Assembly (NCBI RefSeq): GCF_025146565.1
Contig: NZ_CP102258.1
Span: 3,008,001-3,072,000 of the forward strand
Direction of reading: 5' to 3'
Length of the DNA: 64,000 bases
Origin: Bacteroides eggerthii
GTDB taxonomy: Bacteria > Bacteroidota > Bacteroidia > Bacteroidales > Bacteroidaceae
Of this stretch, positions 26,471-36,110 are shown in pieces. Each line of letters starts with the position of its first letter. Position 1 is the stretch's first letter. The position numbers and the translations under genes were made by a program. Under the pieces are notes generated by a model. It made no database searches and was not told where the DNA came from. It saw nothing but the letters and a program-made list of their open reading frames with translations.

Positions 26471-26502
26471 AGGAATTACGGAGAAATTTCCGTAATTCCT
26501 TT
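26469..26502 (-). terminator. terminator downstream of the C1 peptidase gene
   Basis: Perfect 14-bp stem AAAGGAATTACGGA / TCCGTAATTCCTTT with a 6-nt loop, followed on the minus strand by CTTTTTTG. It lies 63 bp past the peptidase stop and insulates the nqr promoter. Confidence 0.85.
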
Positions 26503-26564
26503 CGTTAACGAACACGAGAAGAGTGAATAGCGATTAGGACGGAGAGATCGCTAATCACTAACCA

Positions 26565-27968
26565 CTAATCTTTTTCTTCTGCAAACATCGGGTCCCATGC
26601 CGGCAGGCGGACAGGTTTTTGTTTGAAAAGTTCCATTATTTGAGCGGGGACATATTTGGTTTCCACTACCAGGCGGAACATATATTCGTCGAACCAGTTG
26701 TCCGTCATGATGAGGTGGCCTTTATAACCGCTGTCGGCGCCCCAACTATTCTCAACCATCCATTTGACCGGCTTCCCGTCTTTATCCAAATCCACAGCCA
26801 TCAGCGTCATGGCATGCGAGGAGCCGCTGGAGAAAGTCTGGATGCGTTGCTTCTTATCCATTCCGAAGGTGGTTCCCATGAGTGATTCGTAGTCATAATT
26901 TTTCACATCAAGCAGGCCGCGTTCCGAGTTCAGGAACTTACCCACGTCGCAGGAGAAATACATCATGGTGCTGTCTTTCAGAGAAGCAATGGCCATTTGC
27001 TTGATGTCCTCTACGGGCAGGTTGACGTAAGTCCAGTTCTTGCCGTCGTAGCGGTGGCGGTCGTAGTCAATCTCATAGCATTTGTAATACTCGCGGCTGG
27101 GATCGTTCATCAGCATCACGTAGTTGGTGAGCAGTTGTTTGTCACCATACTTCTCAAGGAAAGACATCGGGGTGTGATGTTCCGTCTCCACCGGGTTGCC
27201 TTGTGCATCGGTGCGCACGTAGTCGAACTCCGTAGGCGGAACGCCCAGGTTCAGCACCAGCATGCGGTAGACAGTGCCGAGCATGGCGGTTTTCTCCTTC
27301 TCCAGGGCGGCAGGCTTGGCGCCTTTGGCAGCGAGGTCGCGGAGCCGGAGGGCGTATTCCTTCAGCTTCAGAGAAATGAGATTGGCCATACGGGCGGTGT
27401 TCTCGCTACTGTTGGTCTCCGGCATGGCACACTTGGGCACAAGGCCGTATTTGGAAACGATATCCGCCACTCCGGTGAATGTGCCTCCGTCACTCAACGG
27501 ATGTTTCAGCAGCCACTCCACTGTTTTGTCGTCCAACGGCTTTTCCGCAGTATCGATGATGCCTTGCAGAAAAAGGTTGGACTTCTCCAGCTGGTCCCAA
27601 AAGAAAGGATATATCTCCGAGAACTCGAAAGACCGGAAACCATAGCGTGCAAGGGCTTTGGCACGCATCACATTCAGCCCTGTGAAGAGCCAGCAACGCC
27701 CTGAGGACTTCTGGTCGGTGATGCCTTTGGAGTCCACCTTAATGGAGAAATGGGTATCCATGCCCTGCATGTTCTCTTGATTGAGCGCCAACTTGCGGAT
27801 GTCGTTGTTGCCAATGGCATTGCGCAGCGCCTTGTCGGACGCCGTCCCTTGATAGCTTTGCTGGATTTGACTGAGCATGGCAGAAGTGATTCCGCCTTGA
27901 CCGTCCTGTGCCTGCACCGAAAGCAGTGCGGTGCCAAAAACAATTACAGATAAAAAACGTTTATTCAT
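26565..27968 (-). CDS. secreted C1-family (bleomycin hydrolase-like) aminopeptidase
   Basis: A 467-residue papain-fold peptidase with a signal peptide (MNKRFLSVIVFGTALLSVQA). The catalytic Gln-Cys region is DQKSSGRCWLF (Cys about residue 75), the His is in SGSSHAMTLMAV, and the Asn in WMVENSWG, all in the C1B order. The family trims N-terminal residues from peptides; here the protein is exported, as several Bacteroides homologues are. The start at 27968 is taken because it gives the clean signal peptide. Single-gene unit with its own terminator. Confidence 0.9.
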   Translation of the reverse strand: MNKRFLSVIVFGTALLSVQAQDGQGGITSAMLSQIQQSYQGTASDKALRNAIGNNDIRKLALNQENMQGMDTHFSIKVDSKGITDQKSSGRCWLFTGLNVMRAKALARYGFRSFEFSEIYPFFWDQLEKSNLFLQGIIDTAEKPLDDKTVEWLLKHPLSDGGTFTGVADIVSKYGLVPKCAMPETNSSENTARMANLISLKLKEYALRLRDLAAKGAKPAALEKEKTAMLGTVYRMLVLNLGVPPTEFDYVRTDAQGNPVETEHHTPMSFLEKYGDKQLLTNYVMLMNDPSREYYKCYEIDYDRHRYDGKNWTYVNLPVEDIKQMAIASLKDSTMMYFSCDVGKFLNSERGLLDVKNYDYESLMGTTFGMDKKQRIQTFSSGSSHAMTLMAVDLDKDGKPVKWMVENSWGADSGYKGHLIMTDNWFDEYMFRLVVETKYVPAQIMELFKQKPVRLPAWDPMFAEEKD

Positions 27969-28242
27969 GTCAAGATGTATATATGTATGTATTATGTATG
28001 TTGATATAAGAAACAAATTCACCCCACGAGCCCCCAAAAATCATCTCGTGAGATGATCCGTCTCATCCCGCAAGGCAAACAAATTCACCTTACGGAACGG
28101 ATTTTTCCGTACCACGAGACCGATGAAAAGGCAAATGTAATGTCTTTTTTGATAATTTTAGCGCCCTCTTTAGATTTATTATCTATTCTTCTAAAAACCG
28201 ATTCAAATAAAATAGTTTTCTTTGCAGCCACATTCGTACGAT
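27969..28242. promoter_or_regulatory. divergent intergenic region with an 18-bp palindrome
   Basis: The spacer between the divergent peptidase and barrel-protein genes holds a palindrome with arms ATCATCTC and GAGATGAT around GT (28040-28057), and ACAAATTCACC in two copies (near 28012 and 28078). No good promoter pair was found. Confidence 0.4.
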
Positions 28243-29445
28243 ATGAAAAGATATATACTGGGTATATTTACTATTATACTGACAACTGTAAGTGTTTCAG
28301 CACAAGAACAGTCCCCTACGGTTACCAACGACACAACTCCCGCACTGAGCAAAAAGGAACTGCGCAAACAAAGGGTGGCTCGCAGAAATTTCCATTACAA
28401 CATATTGGGTGGCCCAAGCTATACACCCGACTTCGGTGCGCTGATAGGCGGAAGCGCCCTGATGACCTTCCGTATGAATCCCGGCGACACCACACAACTG
28501 CGTTCGGTGCTGCCGATGTCCATAGCCTATATGTTCAAGGGCGGCGTCAACCTGATGGTGAAACCGCAACTCTTCTTTAAAGGCGACCGCTTCCGCATCT
28601 TCGGAAAATTCGTCTACAAGAACACTGAAGACAACTTCTACGGCATAGGCTACAATACGAACAAGAATTACATCCGTAGCGACAGCACCAGCAAATATCG
28701 TTACAGCGGCATACAAATCAATCCCTGGTTTCTGTTCCGTTTGGGCGAAAGCAACGTGTTTGCCGGCCCCCAAGTGGACATCAACTACGACAAAATCACC
28801 GATCCCGCCAAACATCTCATAGAAGAACCCGACTACGTGGCAGCCGGCGGTACGGCAAGCGGTTACAAGAACTTCAACTCCGGCCTGGGCTTCCTCCTTA
28901 CCTACGACAGCCGCGATATCCCCGCCAACGCTTACAAAGGCGTCTACCTTGACTTCCGGGGTATGATGTACAGCAAGGCGTTTGGCAGCGACAACAACTT
29001 CTACCGACTGGAAATGGACTACCGCCAGTACAAGTCCGTAGGCCGCCGCAAGGTGCTCGCCTGGACAGCGCAAAGCAAAAACGTGTTCGGCAACGTCCCC
29101 CTCACCCAATATTCACTGACCGGCACTCCCTTCGACCTGCGCGGCTACTACATGGGACAATATCGTGACAAATCCTCTCATGTCATCATGGCCGAATACC
29201 GCCAGATGATAAATACCGACCGGAGCAACTGGATGAAGCGCATGCTGCACCACATCGGCTTCGTGGCATGGACCGGATGCGGCTTCATGGGCCCCACCAT
29301 GGGCAAGATTGAAGGTGTGCTGCCCAACTATGGCGTAGGCCTGCGCATCGAAGTGCAGCCCCGTATGAACGTGCGTCTGGATTTGGGTAAAAACACAGTA
29401 AACAACCAAACATTGTTCTACTTCAACATGACCGAGGCTTTTTAA
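28243..29445 (+). CDS. BamA/TamA-like outer membrane barrel protein
   Basis: A 400-residue exported protein: signal peptide MKRYILGIFTIILTTVSVSA, a Lys/Arg-rich linker (KKELRKQRVARR), then a beta-barrel pattern. The C-terminal part (LLTYDSRDIPANAYKGVYLD, broken in the family, and FGNVPLTQYSLTG with GTPFDLRGYYMGQYRDKS) resembles the surface-antigen/Bac_surface_Ag barrel, and the last residue is Phe, typical of Bam-inserted barrels. There are no POTRA domains, so this is a short BamA relative of unknown role. Three 21-bp repeats follow the stop. Confidence 0.75.
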   Translation: MKRYILGIFTIILTTVSVSAQEQSPTVTNDTTPALSKKELRKQRVARRNFHYNILGGPSYTPDFGALIGGSALMTFRMNPGDTTQLRSVLPMSIAYMFKGGVNLMVKPQLFFKGDRFRIFGKFVYKNTEDNFYGIGYNTNKNYIRSDSTSKYRYSGIQINPWFLFRLGESNVFAGPQVDINYDKITDPAKHLIEEPDYVAAGGTASGYKNFNSGLGFLLTYDSRDIPANAYKGVYLDFRGMMYSKAFGSDNNFYRLEMDYRQYKSVGRRKVLAWTAQSKNVFGNVPLTQYSLTGTPFDLRGYYMGQYRDKSSHVIMAEYRQMINTDRSNWMKRMLHHIGFVAWTGCGFMGPTMGKIEGVLPNYGVGLRIEVQPRMNVRLDLGKNTVNNQTLFYFNMTEAF

Positions 29446-29457
29446 GAAAAAGGATTA

Positions 29458-29520
29458 TTCTGTGATTGACATTGACAATTCTGTAATTAACATTGACAAT
29501 TCTGTGATTGGCATTGGCAA
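29458..29520 (+). repeat. three tandem 21-bp units
   Basis: Units start at 29458, 29479 and 29500. The consensus contains TTCTGTGATTGACATTGACA and ends in A; units differ at up to three positions. They lie between the barrel-protein stop and the glycosyltransferase. Confidence 0.85.
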
Positions 29521-29657
29521 TTTGATGATTGATGATTAACCGCTCACCATAAATCAACAATATATTCCTCCTTTCCCTTGCAGCACTAAAAGATTATACA
29601 TATCTTTGGACGTTAATCTCAAATTACTGAAAGATAATTATTTATATTCTAATACTG

Positions 29658-30848
29658 ATGGGGGTTCTCGAAATCATCTTTTGGATCGGCTTATTCATTG
29701 TGTTCTATACATATATAGGTTATGGAATGATCCTCTATGCCCTTGTCAAACTGAAGGAATGTTTTCGCAAAACAGCCGCCACACCCCCACCGACAGATGA
29801 CTCCCTCCCCGACCTGACGCTGTTCATCGCCGCCTACAACGAAGAAGACGTCGTAGATGAGAAAATGCGCAACTGCCTTGCTCTGGACTATCCTGCCGAC
29901 AAACTGCATATACTTTGGGTGACAGACGGCAGCAACGACCGTACCAACGAACGCCTTTCGCACTGGCCGCAGGCCACCGTACTCCACCAGCCCCAACGGC
30001 AGGGAAAAACCGCTGCGCTGAACCGGGGAATCCGCTTCGTAACCACACCGCTCGTTGTCTTCACCGATGCCAACACACACCTCAACCGCGAAGCATTGCG
30101 CGAAATAGTGCATGCGTTTGCCACCCCCGAAGTGGGCTGCGTGGCAGGAGAAAAGCGCATCGCCGTACAGGCCAAAGACAACGCCGCATCCGGTGGCGAG
30201 GGCCTCTACTGGAAATACGAATCCGCTCTCAAGAAACTCGATGCCCGCCTCTACTCCGCAGTAGGAGCAGCCGGCGAGCTGTTCGCCATCCGCCGCGAAC
30301 TGTTCGAGGAAATGCCTGCTGACACCTTGCTGGACGATTTCATCCTCTCCCTGCGCATCGTGATGCGCGGATACACCATCGCCTATTGTGCCGATGCCTA
30401 TGCCACCGAAAGCGGTTCGGCAGACATGCACGAAGAGGAAAAACGGAAAGTGCGGATCGCTGCCGGCGGTTTACAGTCCGTCTGGCGCCTGCGCACACTG
30501 CTCAACCCGTTGCGCTACGGCACATTTTGTTTCCAATATATCTCCCACCGCGTACTACGGTGGTCGCTGACACCTGTTTTACTATTCTCATTACTTCCTC
30601 TGAACACAATTCTTATTTTTACGACAGACTCTCCTTTGTTCTATGCCGTCATCTGGCTCTTGCAAACATTGTTCTACCTCATGGCGAGCTGGGGATATTA
30701 TTTGTCAAAGAAACGCATCAAAAATAAGATACTCTTTGTTCCCTACTATTTCCTTTTCATGAACATCAACGTTGTACGTGGCTTCAACTACCTGCGCAAA
30801 CGCCGGGGACAGACCAATGGCGCATGGGAAAAGGCACAAAGAGCTTAA
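29658..30848 (+). CDS. membrane glycosyltransferase, family 2
   Basis: A 396-residue inner membrane glycosyltransferase with an N-terminal helix (EIIFWIGLFIVFYTYIGYGM), a cytoplasmic GT-A domain and two to three C-terminal helices. GT-A motifs are AAYNEED, the DGSNDRTNE nucleotide-sugar site, FTDANTH (metal site), LLDDFILS (catalytic Asp) and EEKRKVRIAAGG in the place of QxxRW. The architecture matches poly-GlcNAc or cellulose-type processive synthases, but the product cannot be told. It is followed after 11 bp by a histidine kinase gene, which may regulate or be transcribed with it. Confidence 0.88.
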   Translation: MGVLEIIFWIGLFIVFYTYIGYGMILYALVKLKECFRKTAATPPPTDDSLPDLTLFIAAYNEEDVVDEKMRNCLALDYPADKLHILWVTDGSNDRTNERLSHWPQATVLHQPQRQGKTAALNRGIRFVTTPLVVFTDANTHLNREALREIVHAFATPEVGCVAGEKRIAVQAKDNAASGGEGLYWKYESALKKLDARLYSAVGAAGELFAIRRELFEEMPADTLLDDFILSLRIVMRGYTIAYCADAYATESGSADMHEEEKRKVRIAAGGLQSVWRLRTLLNPLRYGTFCFQYISHRVLRWSLTPVLLFSLLPLNTILIFTTDSPLFYAVIWLLQTLFYLMASWGYYLSKKRIKNKILFVPYYFLFMNINVVRGFNYLRKRRGQTNGAWEKAQRA

Positions 30849-30859
30849 CCGATAGAAAA

Positions 30860-33562
30860 ATGAAAAACATCCTGAAAAAGGCAGAGAATGCCGAAAAGCT
30901 GTTGAACCTGACGTCAGACACCATGATCCTACTGGATCGGAACGGCGTTTGCGTGGACATCGCAGTGCACGACATCAACCTATGGTTTCTGACAGAAGAC
31001 CAGTTGTTGGACAAGAACATACTCCAGCTGCTCCCACCCTCCACTTACCGGAAAATCTACCCGGAGTTCAAGAAAGTGCTTCTGCGAGGAGAAGTCTCCA
31101 GCCGGAACTATGAGCTTGCCACCGACAGCAAGACCTACTTCTTCAAGTGCATCATGCGCCCCTACGAAGATATGGTGCTCTGCCAATATCGCGACATCAC
31201 AGAACGAAGCCAGCGCAAACTGGAGTTGGAAAAGAAGAATTACGAGCTGAACGAAATACAGAAAGTAGCGCTCATCGGAAGGTGGTGGTACGACTCCGGC
31301 AAGGAATGCATCTGCTACTCCGGATACTCCGACATCACGCTCGATGAGGAACAACAGACCGTCTCACTCGACAGCTACATAACACACATACTGCCCGAAG
31401 ACAGGGAGATATTCTGCAAATGGCTCGACGAGAACCTGCAAGGAGACATGAAAGAAAGCGTGGAGTATCGCATCCACTTCCGGCAAAAAGTGTTCTATAT
31501 CCGCCAAAAGACCTTCTCCTGCGAGAAACGCCCCGGTGGACACACAGTCCTCGAAGGATACATACAGAACATCACCGATATCCAGCAGCGGCGCAATGAC
31601 ATCACCCTGCTGACGCATGCCATCAACAACGCCACCGAAGACATCTTTGCCGCCCACGAAGACGGAACCCTCATATTTGCCAACCGCTTCTTCAGGCAGC
31701 ACCACAACATCGGACTGACAGATGACATCACCCAACTGAAAATCTATCAGGTGAACTCGCACGCACGCAGCGAGGAAGAGTGGAACAGAATAAAAGCGTC
31801 CATACCCAAAGGAAGCCAACGCAAAGGGTTCATCTTCTACGACCCTCTGCCCCTCCACCCGGAAGTGCTGGCCATGGAAGGCAATGCCTTTTGGGTGACA
31901 AGCGACGAAGGCGAATACAGCCTGTGGGCGTTCGGAAAAGACATCACGCAGCGCATCAAGGACGAGCAACAGATCAAACGGTTCAGCCAAGTGATGGACA
32001 AGACCATTGAGAACCTTCCGGCAGGCATCGTCGTGAAAGACATCAAAAACAATTTCAAGTACTTATACCGTAATCGTGAATCGTACAACCGGAACATCCC
32101 CATGAAGGAAGCGTTGGGCAAAGACGACTTCGACTTCTACCCCTTTGACATCGCACAGAAAAAGAGAAAGCAGGACATGGAGATAGCCGAAACCGGCATC
32201 GAAAAGCATTGGATCACCGAGGAGTACGACCAAAACGGCAAATCCATCATCCTCGACAAACGGAAAATGCGCATCGAGAGCAAAGACTTCTCCCCTATCC
32301 TGCTGAGCATCGAATGGGACATCACCGAAATGGAACGGATGAAGCAGGAACTCCTCGTTGCCAAAGAAAAAGCAGAGGCTTCCGACCAATTGAAGTCCGC
32401 CTTCCTTGCCAACATGAGCCACGAAATACGCACCCCGCTCAATGCCATTGTAGGCTTCTCCAGAATCATTGCCGAAAGCACCGATGCCGAAGAACGGAAA
32501 AGCTTCTACGACATTGTGGAAGCCAACAACGAACGGCTGCTGCAACTAATCAACGAGATTCTCGACCTTTCCAAGATTGAAGCAGGCATAGTGGAGTTCA
32601 CCATCACTCCCGTCCGCCTACATTCACTCTGCAGGGAGATATACGATGCGCTGAAGTTCCGCTGTCCGCAGGGGGTGAAACTCATCTACGAGCCTTCGGA
32701 CGAAGAGATAACCATCGAAGGAGACAAGAACCGCATCTTCCAGGTGATATCCAACCTTATCGGAAATGCCTTTAAATTCACCACCCAGGGCAAAGTCAGC
32801 TATGGGTATCGCCGCAAAGGAGACGGGATAGAGTTCCACGTCAGCGACACCGGCATCGGCATCGAAGCCGGCAAGTTGGACAAAGTCTTTGAACGTTTCG
32901 TCAAGATGAATAGCTTCGCACAAGGCACAGGACTGGGATTGTCCATCTGCAAAACCATTATTGAACGGTTGGGCGGCACAATCTCTGCCAGCTCGGAAAT
33001 GGGCAAAGGAACCACCTTCACCTTTACCCTGCCTGAGAAACAAGAAGAAACAGCAGGCAAGCATGCCGACATACATAAATCGGGCGTCAACGCCCCAACC
33101 TATGCCCAAAAGGAAAACAATGCTTCCCTTTCCGGCGAAGAGCATCAAGGCTCCGAACAGCCCCATGAATCCTCAAAGCCCGGGCTTCCCACCATACTGG
33201 TGGCGGAAGATACAGACAGCAATTATATTCTCGTCAGGGCCATTTTGGGAAAGTCATACCATTTGGAACGTGCCAGGGACGGTATGGAGGCCGTAACAAT
33301 GTTTGAAGAGCTGCATCCCGACCTCATCCTGATGGATATGAAGATGCCCAACCTCGACGGTCTGGATGCTACGAAAATCATTCGTGAACTTTCGCCTAAA
33401 ATACCCATTATCGCCCTCACCGCCTATGCCTACGAGTGTGACAGGCAAGCAGCCCTGAAGGCCGGATGCAATGAGTTCCTGACAAAGCCCTACAAGCAAG
33501 AGGAACTTAAGGAATTGATAGAAAGACATTTGGAAGAGAAAGATGTGCAAAAGCAGAAATGA
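30860..33562 (+). CDS. soluble PAS-containing hybrid histidine kinase/response regulator
   Basis: A 900-residue protein without membrane segments, so a cytoplasmic sensor. It has about four PAS-like sensor domains (~15-110, 130-240, 250-365 and 370-490), a HisKA domain with SHEIRTPLNAIVGFSRI (phospho-His ~511), an HATPase domain (NAFKFTTQGK, DTGIGIEAG, GTGLGLSICKTIIERLGG), a low-complexity linker, and a C-terminal receiver (LVAEDTDSNY, LMDMKMPNLDG with phospho-Asp, ALTAYAYE, LTKPYK). The start at 30860 lies 11 bp after the glycosyltransferase stop. Output is unknown; no DNA-binding domain is fused. Confidence 0.92.
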   Translation: MKNILKKAENAEKLLNLTSDTMILLDRNGVCVDIAVHDINLWFLTEDQLLDKNILQLLPPSTYRKIYPEFKKVLLRGEVSSRNYELATDSKTYFFKCIMRPYEDMVLCQYRDITERSQRKLELEKKNYELNEIQKVALIGRWWYDSGKECICYSGYSDITLDEEQQTVSLDSYITHILPEDREIFCKWLDENLQGDMKESVEYRIHFRQKVFYIRQKTFSCEKRPGGHTVLEGYIQNITDIQQRRNDITLLTHAINNATEDIFAAHEDGTLIFANRFFRQHHNIGLTDDITQLKIYQVNSHARSEEEWNRIKASIPKGSQRKGFIFYDPLPLHPEVLAMEGNAFWVTSDEGEYSLWAFGKDITQRIKDEQQIKRFSQVMDKTIENLPAGIVVKDIKNNFKYLYRNRESYNRNIPMKEALGKDDFDFYPFDIAQKKRKQDMEIAETGIEKHWITEEYDQNGKSIILDKRKMRIESKDFSPILLSIEWDITEMERMKQELLVAKEKAEASDQLKSAFLANMSHEIRTPLNAIVGFSRIIAESTDAEERKSFYDIVEANNERLLQLINEILDLSKIEAGIVEFTITPVRLHSLCREIYDALKFRCPQGVKLIYEPSDEEITIEGDKNRIFQVISNLIGNAFKFTTQGKVSYGYRRKGDGIEFHVSDTGIGIEAGKLDKVFERFVKMNSFAQGTGLGLSICKTIIERLGGTISASSEMGKGTTFTFTLPEKQEETAGKHADIHKSGVNAPTYAQKENNASLSGEEHQGSEQPHESSKPGLPTILVAEDTDSNYILVRAILGKSYHLERARDGMEAVTMFEELHPDLILMDMKMPNLDGLDATKIIRELSPKIPIIALTAYAYECDRQAALKAGCNEFLTKPYKQEELKELIERHLEEKDVQKQK

Positions 33563-33599
33563 GCACCGGGGAAAGCCGCAACTTGTAAAAGGTAAATAT

Positions 33600-33655
33600 A
33601 AAAGGGCCGTATCCTCCCTCCCTTTCGGAGGGCAATGATACGGCCCTTTTCACTT
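33600..33655. terminator. bidirectional intrinsic terminator
   Basis: Perfect 14-bp stem AAAAGGGCCGTATC / GATACGGCCCTTTT (33600-33613, 33637-33650), with an inner CCTCC/GGAGG pairing. A/T tracts on both sides let it serve the kinase (plus) and the carboxyltransferase (minus). Confidence 0.9.
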
Positions 33656-33665
33656 ATTCTTTTAT

Positions 33666-35441
33666 TTACGCAAAGATATCGCTTCTTTGGATATATGCTA
33701 TCACATCTCCTTTATTGACATTGGCGCCTTGCTGGGCACATATTTCCACAACACGACCGGTAAATCCGGTCATCACCTTTTCGTATTCTCCCCAAGGGGT
33801 GGAGAGATAACAGAACACCTCGTCATGCTGATACTTGCGTCCGATGAACGGTGCTGCCGACGGCCCTTCTACCGAAACCTCCCAAAGCACCTGTCCTTTG
33901 GACGGAGCTATGATAGGGTCTGCTTTGGCCCGTTTCAGTTTCTTTATTTCCTCTTCCGAATATCCGTTCTTCATCATAGATGCATCCTTGACACGTTCCA
34001 GCTCATCTTGGAAACGCTTCTTGGCAACACCCGACTTATAGTCACGATATTGCCGGTCGTGCATGGCCAGTTCAAAAAGCTCCTCATCGTCCTCGCCATA
34101 TTCCCAGCCGTTCTCGTCCATTTCTTTACGGTAGTCGTCCAAAGCATCCGGATAGTTGGATTGCGGGTCGGTATCGACAAACTCGTAGCCTTTGGATTTG
34201 GCAAGTTCAATGATTTCAGGAGCCAGTTCGCCCGGCAAGCGGCCACTCTTGCCCAGAATCATGTCCCAGGTATGATTGTCGATCATTGTCCAGCGCTCTT
34301 CACCTTTCACCAGTTGCATCACGTTCATCAGCGCCACATTCTTGACGTACTGGCTGAACGGAGTTACCAAAGGCGGATACCCCAGTTTGGGCCATACATA
34401 TTCCACTTCATCAAAGAGCATCACCAGCAGGTCGTCTATGCTGAGTTCGGGCTGGTTCTTACCTTTCAGTATCATATTGATGCCGGAATGTACACCTTTC
34501 AAATCTGCCATCATAGAGCCCATCATGCCGCCCGGAAGCCCGCATTTCAAGAGCAGGGACGACATATGCTTGTTGGTGGGATCCATAAAATAGCCGAGAA
34601 AGTCATCTATAAACTCCTGCGTCATGGCACGAGCTTTCATGTAGGCTTTCATGTTGATGTCGGGCACTTGGAAACCCTTATCGCGCAACATTGCCTGTAC
34701 GGAAATAACATCCGGGTGCACCTTTCCCCACGACATGGGTTCCATGGCCACATCTATGATATCGGCGCCATTCTCGCAGACTTCGAGGATGGAAGCCATC
34801 GAAAGTCCCGGTCCGCTATGCCCATGATACTGTATCAATACGTCGGGATGCCTTTCTTTGATTGTCTTCGTCAGTTCTCCCAGCATCCCCGGACGACCGA
34901 TGCCCGCCATGTCCTTCAAGCAGATTTCAGGTGCTCCGGCCTCAATGAGTTGGTCGGCTATGCGGGCATAATACTCCACTGTGTGCACAGGCGAATGGGT
35001 GATGCAGAGCGTTGCCTGCGGAATCATTCCGGCTTCGAGTGCATAACGGATGGAAGGGATGATGTTGCGCGTTTCGTTCAGTCCGCAGAAGATGCGGGTG
35101 ATGTCCACGCCTTGCGCATGTTTCACCTTGTACATCAGGCGGCGCACGTCGGCGGGTACGGGATACATGCGCAACGCATTCAGCCCGCGGTCGAGCATAT
35201 GGGTCTGTATGCCTGCATCCTTGAAGGGTTGGGTAAAGGCACGAACCGCTTTATTCGGGTTCTCGCCATAGAGAAGGTTCACTTGTTCGAAGGCTCCGCC
35301 GTTGGTCTCGACGCGGGCAAAGCATCCCATTTCGATAATCAGCGGGGCGATGCGCACCAACTGATCCACTCTCGGCTGATATTTACCGGACGACTGCCAC
35401 ATATCGCGGTAAACAAGACTGAATTTGATTTCTTTTTTCAT
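33666..35441 (-). CDS. oxaloacetate decarboxylase/pyruvate carboxylase B-type carboxyltransferase with a lysine-less biotinyl-like domain
   Basis: A 591-residue cytoplasmic carboxyltransferase. The TIM-barrel HMGL-like domain keeps the metal/catalytic pieces: SLVYRDMWQSS (~8-18), ICLKDMAGIG (~174-183) and the metal HxH in YHGHSGPG (~200). PYC_OADA helices follow. The last ~85 residues have the biotinyl/lipoyl beta pattern (IIAPSKGQVLWEV, VMTGFTGRVVEI, NVNKGDVIAYIQR), but the AMKM hairpin reads LSTPWGEYEKV, so no biotin lysine is present. It probably works with a separate biotin carrier. No partner subunit is adjacent. Known relatives act on oxaloacetate, pyruvate or a related acid. Confidence 0.85.
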   Translation of the reverse strand: MKKEIKFSLVYRDMWQSSGKYQPRVDQLVRIAPLIIEMGCFARVETNGGAFEQVNLLYGENPNKAVRAFTQPFKDAGIQTHMLDRGLNALRMYPVPADVRRLMYKVKHAQGVDITRIFCGLNETRNIIPSIRYALEAGMIPQATLCITHSPVHTVEYYARIADQLIEAGAPEICLKDMAGIGRPGMLGELTKTIKERHPDVLIQYHGHSGPGLSMASILEVCENGADIIDVAMEPMSWGKVHPDVISVQAMLRDKGFQVPDINMKAYMKARAMTQEFIDDFLGYFMDPTNKHMSSLLLKCGLPGGMMGSMMADLKGVHSGINMILKGKNQPELSIDDLLVMLFDEVEYVWPKLGYPPLVTPFSQYVKNVALMNVMQLVKGEERWTMIDNHTWDMILGKSGRLPGELAPEIIELAKSKGYEFVDTDPQSNYPDALDDYRKEMDENGWEYGEDDEELFELAMHDRQYRDYKSGVAKKRFQDELERVKDASMMKNGYSEEEIKKLKRAKADPIIAPSKGQVLWEVSVEGPSAAPFIGRKYQHDEVFCYLSTPWGEYEKVMTGFTGRVVEICAQQGANVNKGDVIAYIQRSDIFA

Positions 35442-35606
35442 TGCAATAGGTAATTTACGATTTGTTCATCAGGTTAACTTGGTATATACAAATATAAAGG
35501 ATTATTCTGACATATAGTCAAAATAACCCTATAATTATTTATTCAAAAGATATGTTTTATATCATTTAGTAAATCGAGCATTAAAAGTTTTCTAATTCTT
35601 AATTTA

Positions 35607-36110
35607 TCAAATGAAATCCTTCAATTCCTCCTGCAGCTTCTGTCTTGTGAAGAAGATGCGGCTTTTTACTGTTCCAAGAGGCAGTCCCAGGCGTTCGGCT
35701 ATCTCGCGGTACTTAAATCCGGAGACGTGCATGGAAAACGGCACTTTATAATCACGTGGCAATGAATTGACGATGCGGTGCATTTCCTTCAGGTCGTAAG
35801 CTCCTTCGGTACTGGCAAAGCCGGAATCTTGCGGCAGGCTCAGGTGGTACAGGTTTTCGGTCTGGTCGACGAACGTCTGCTCACGTACTATCTTGCGGTA
35901 GTTATTGATAAAGATGTTACGCATAATGGTGTACATCCAACCTTTAAAATTGGTATCGGGCTCGTATTTGTCTTCATTATCCAAGGCTTTAAGAGAGGTC
36001 TCCTGCAACAAATCATTCGCTTCTTCCCGATCGGACGTCAAATTGTATGCAAAGCGAAGCAGTTCTTCTTGCACAGCAAGCAAATCTTTTCTAAAACTGT
36101 AAGTGTTCAT
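35607..36110 (-). CDS. ECF-type RNA polymerase sigma factor
   Basis: A 167-residue sigma-70 family factor of the extracytoplasmic function class: region 2 near residues 12-77 (LLRFAYNLTSDREEANDLLQET, broken, and FKGWMYTIMRNIFINNYRK), region 4 near 110-160 (LPRDYKVPFSMHVSGFKYREIAERL and GTVKSRIFFTRQKLQEEL). No anti-sigma gene lies beside it, which is unusual for ECF factors but common for some Bacteroidota ones. The upstream DNA has a perfect 12-bp palindrome, CGGAAATTTCCG (36168-36179), which might be an operator. Confidence 0.92.
   Translation of the reverse strand: MNTYSFRKDLLAVQEELLRFAYNLTSDREEANDLLQETSLKALDNEDKYEPDTNFKGWMYTIMRNIFINNYRKIVREQTFVDQTENLYHLSLPQDSGFASTEGAYDLKEMHRIVNSLPRDYKVPFSMHVSGFKYREIAERLGLPLGTVKSRIFFTRQKLQEELKDFI

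Noticed and set aside
33687..35453. A 588-codon plus-strand open frame opposite the carboxyltransferase gene
   Set aside because: It mirrors the real gene base for base; its His/Phe-rich product has no motif, while the minus-strand product is a recognisable enzyme. Codon bias leaves such antisense frames open.
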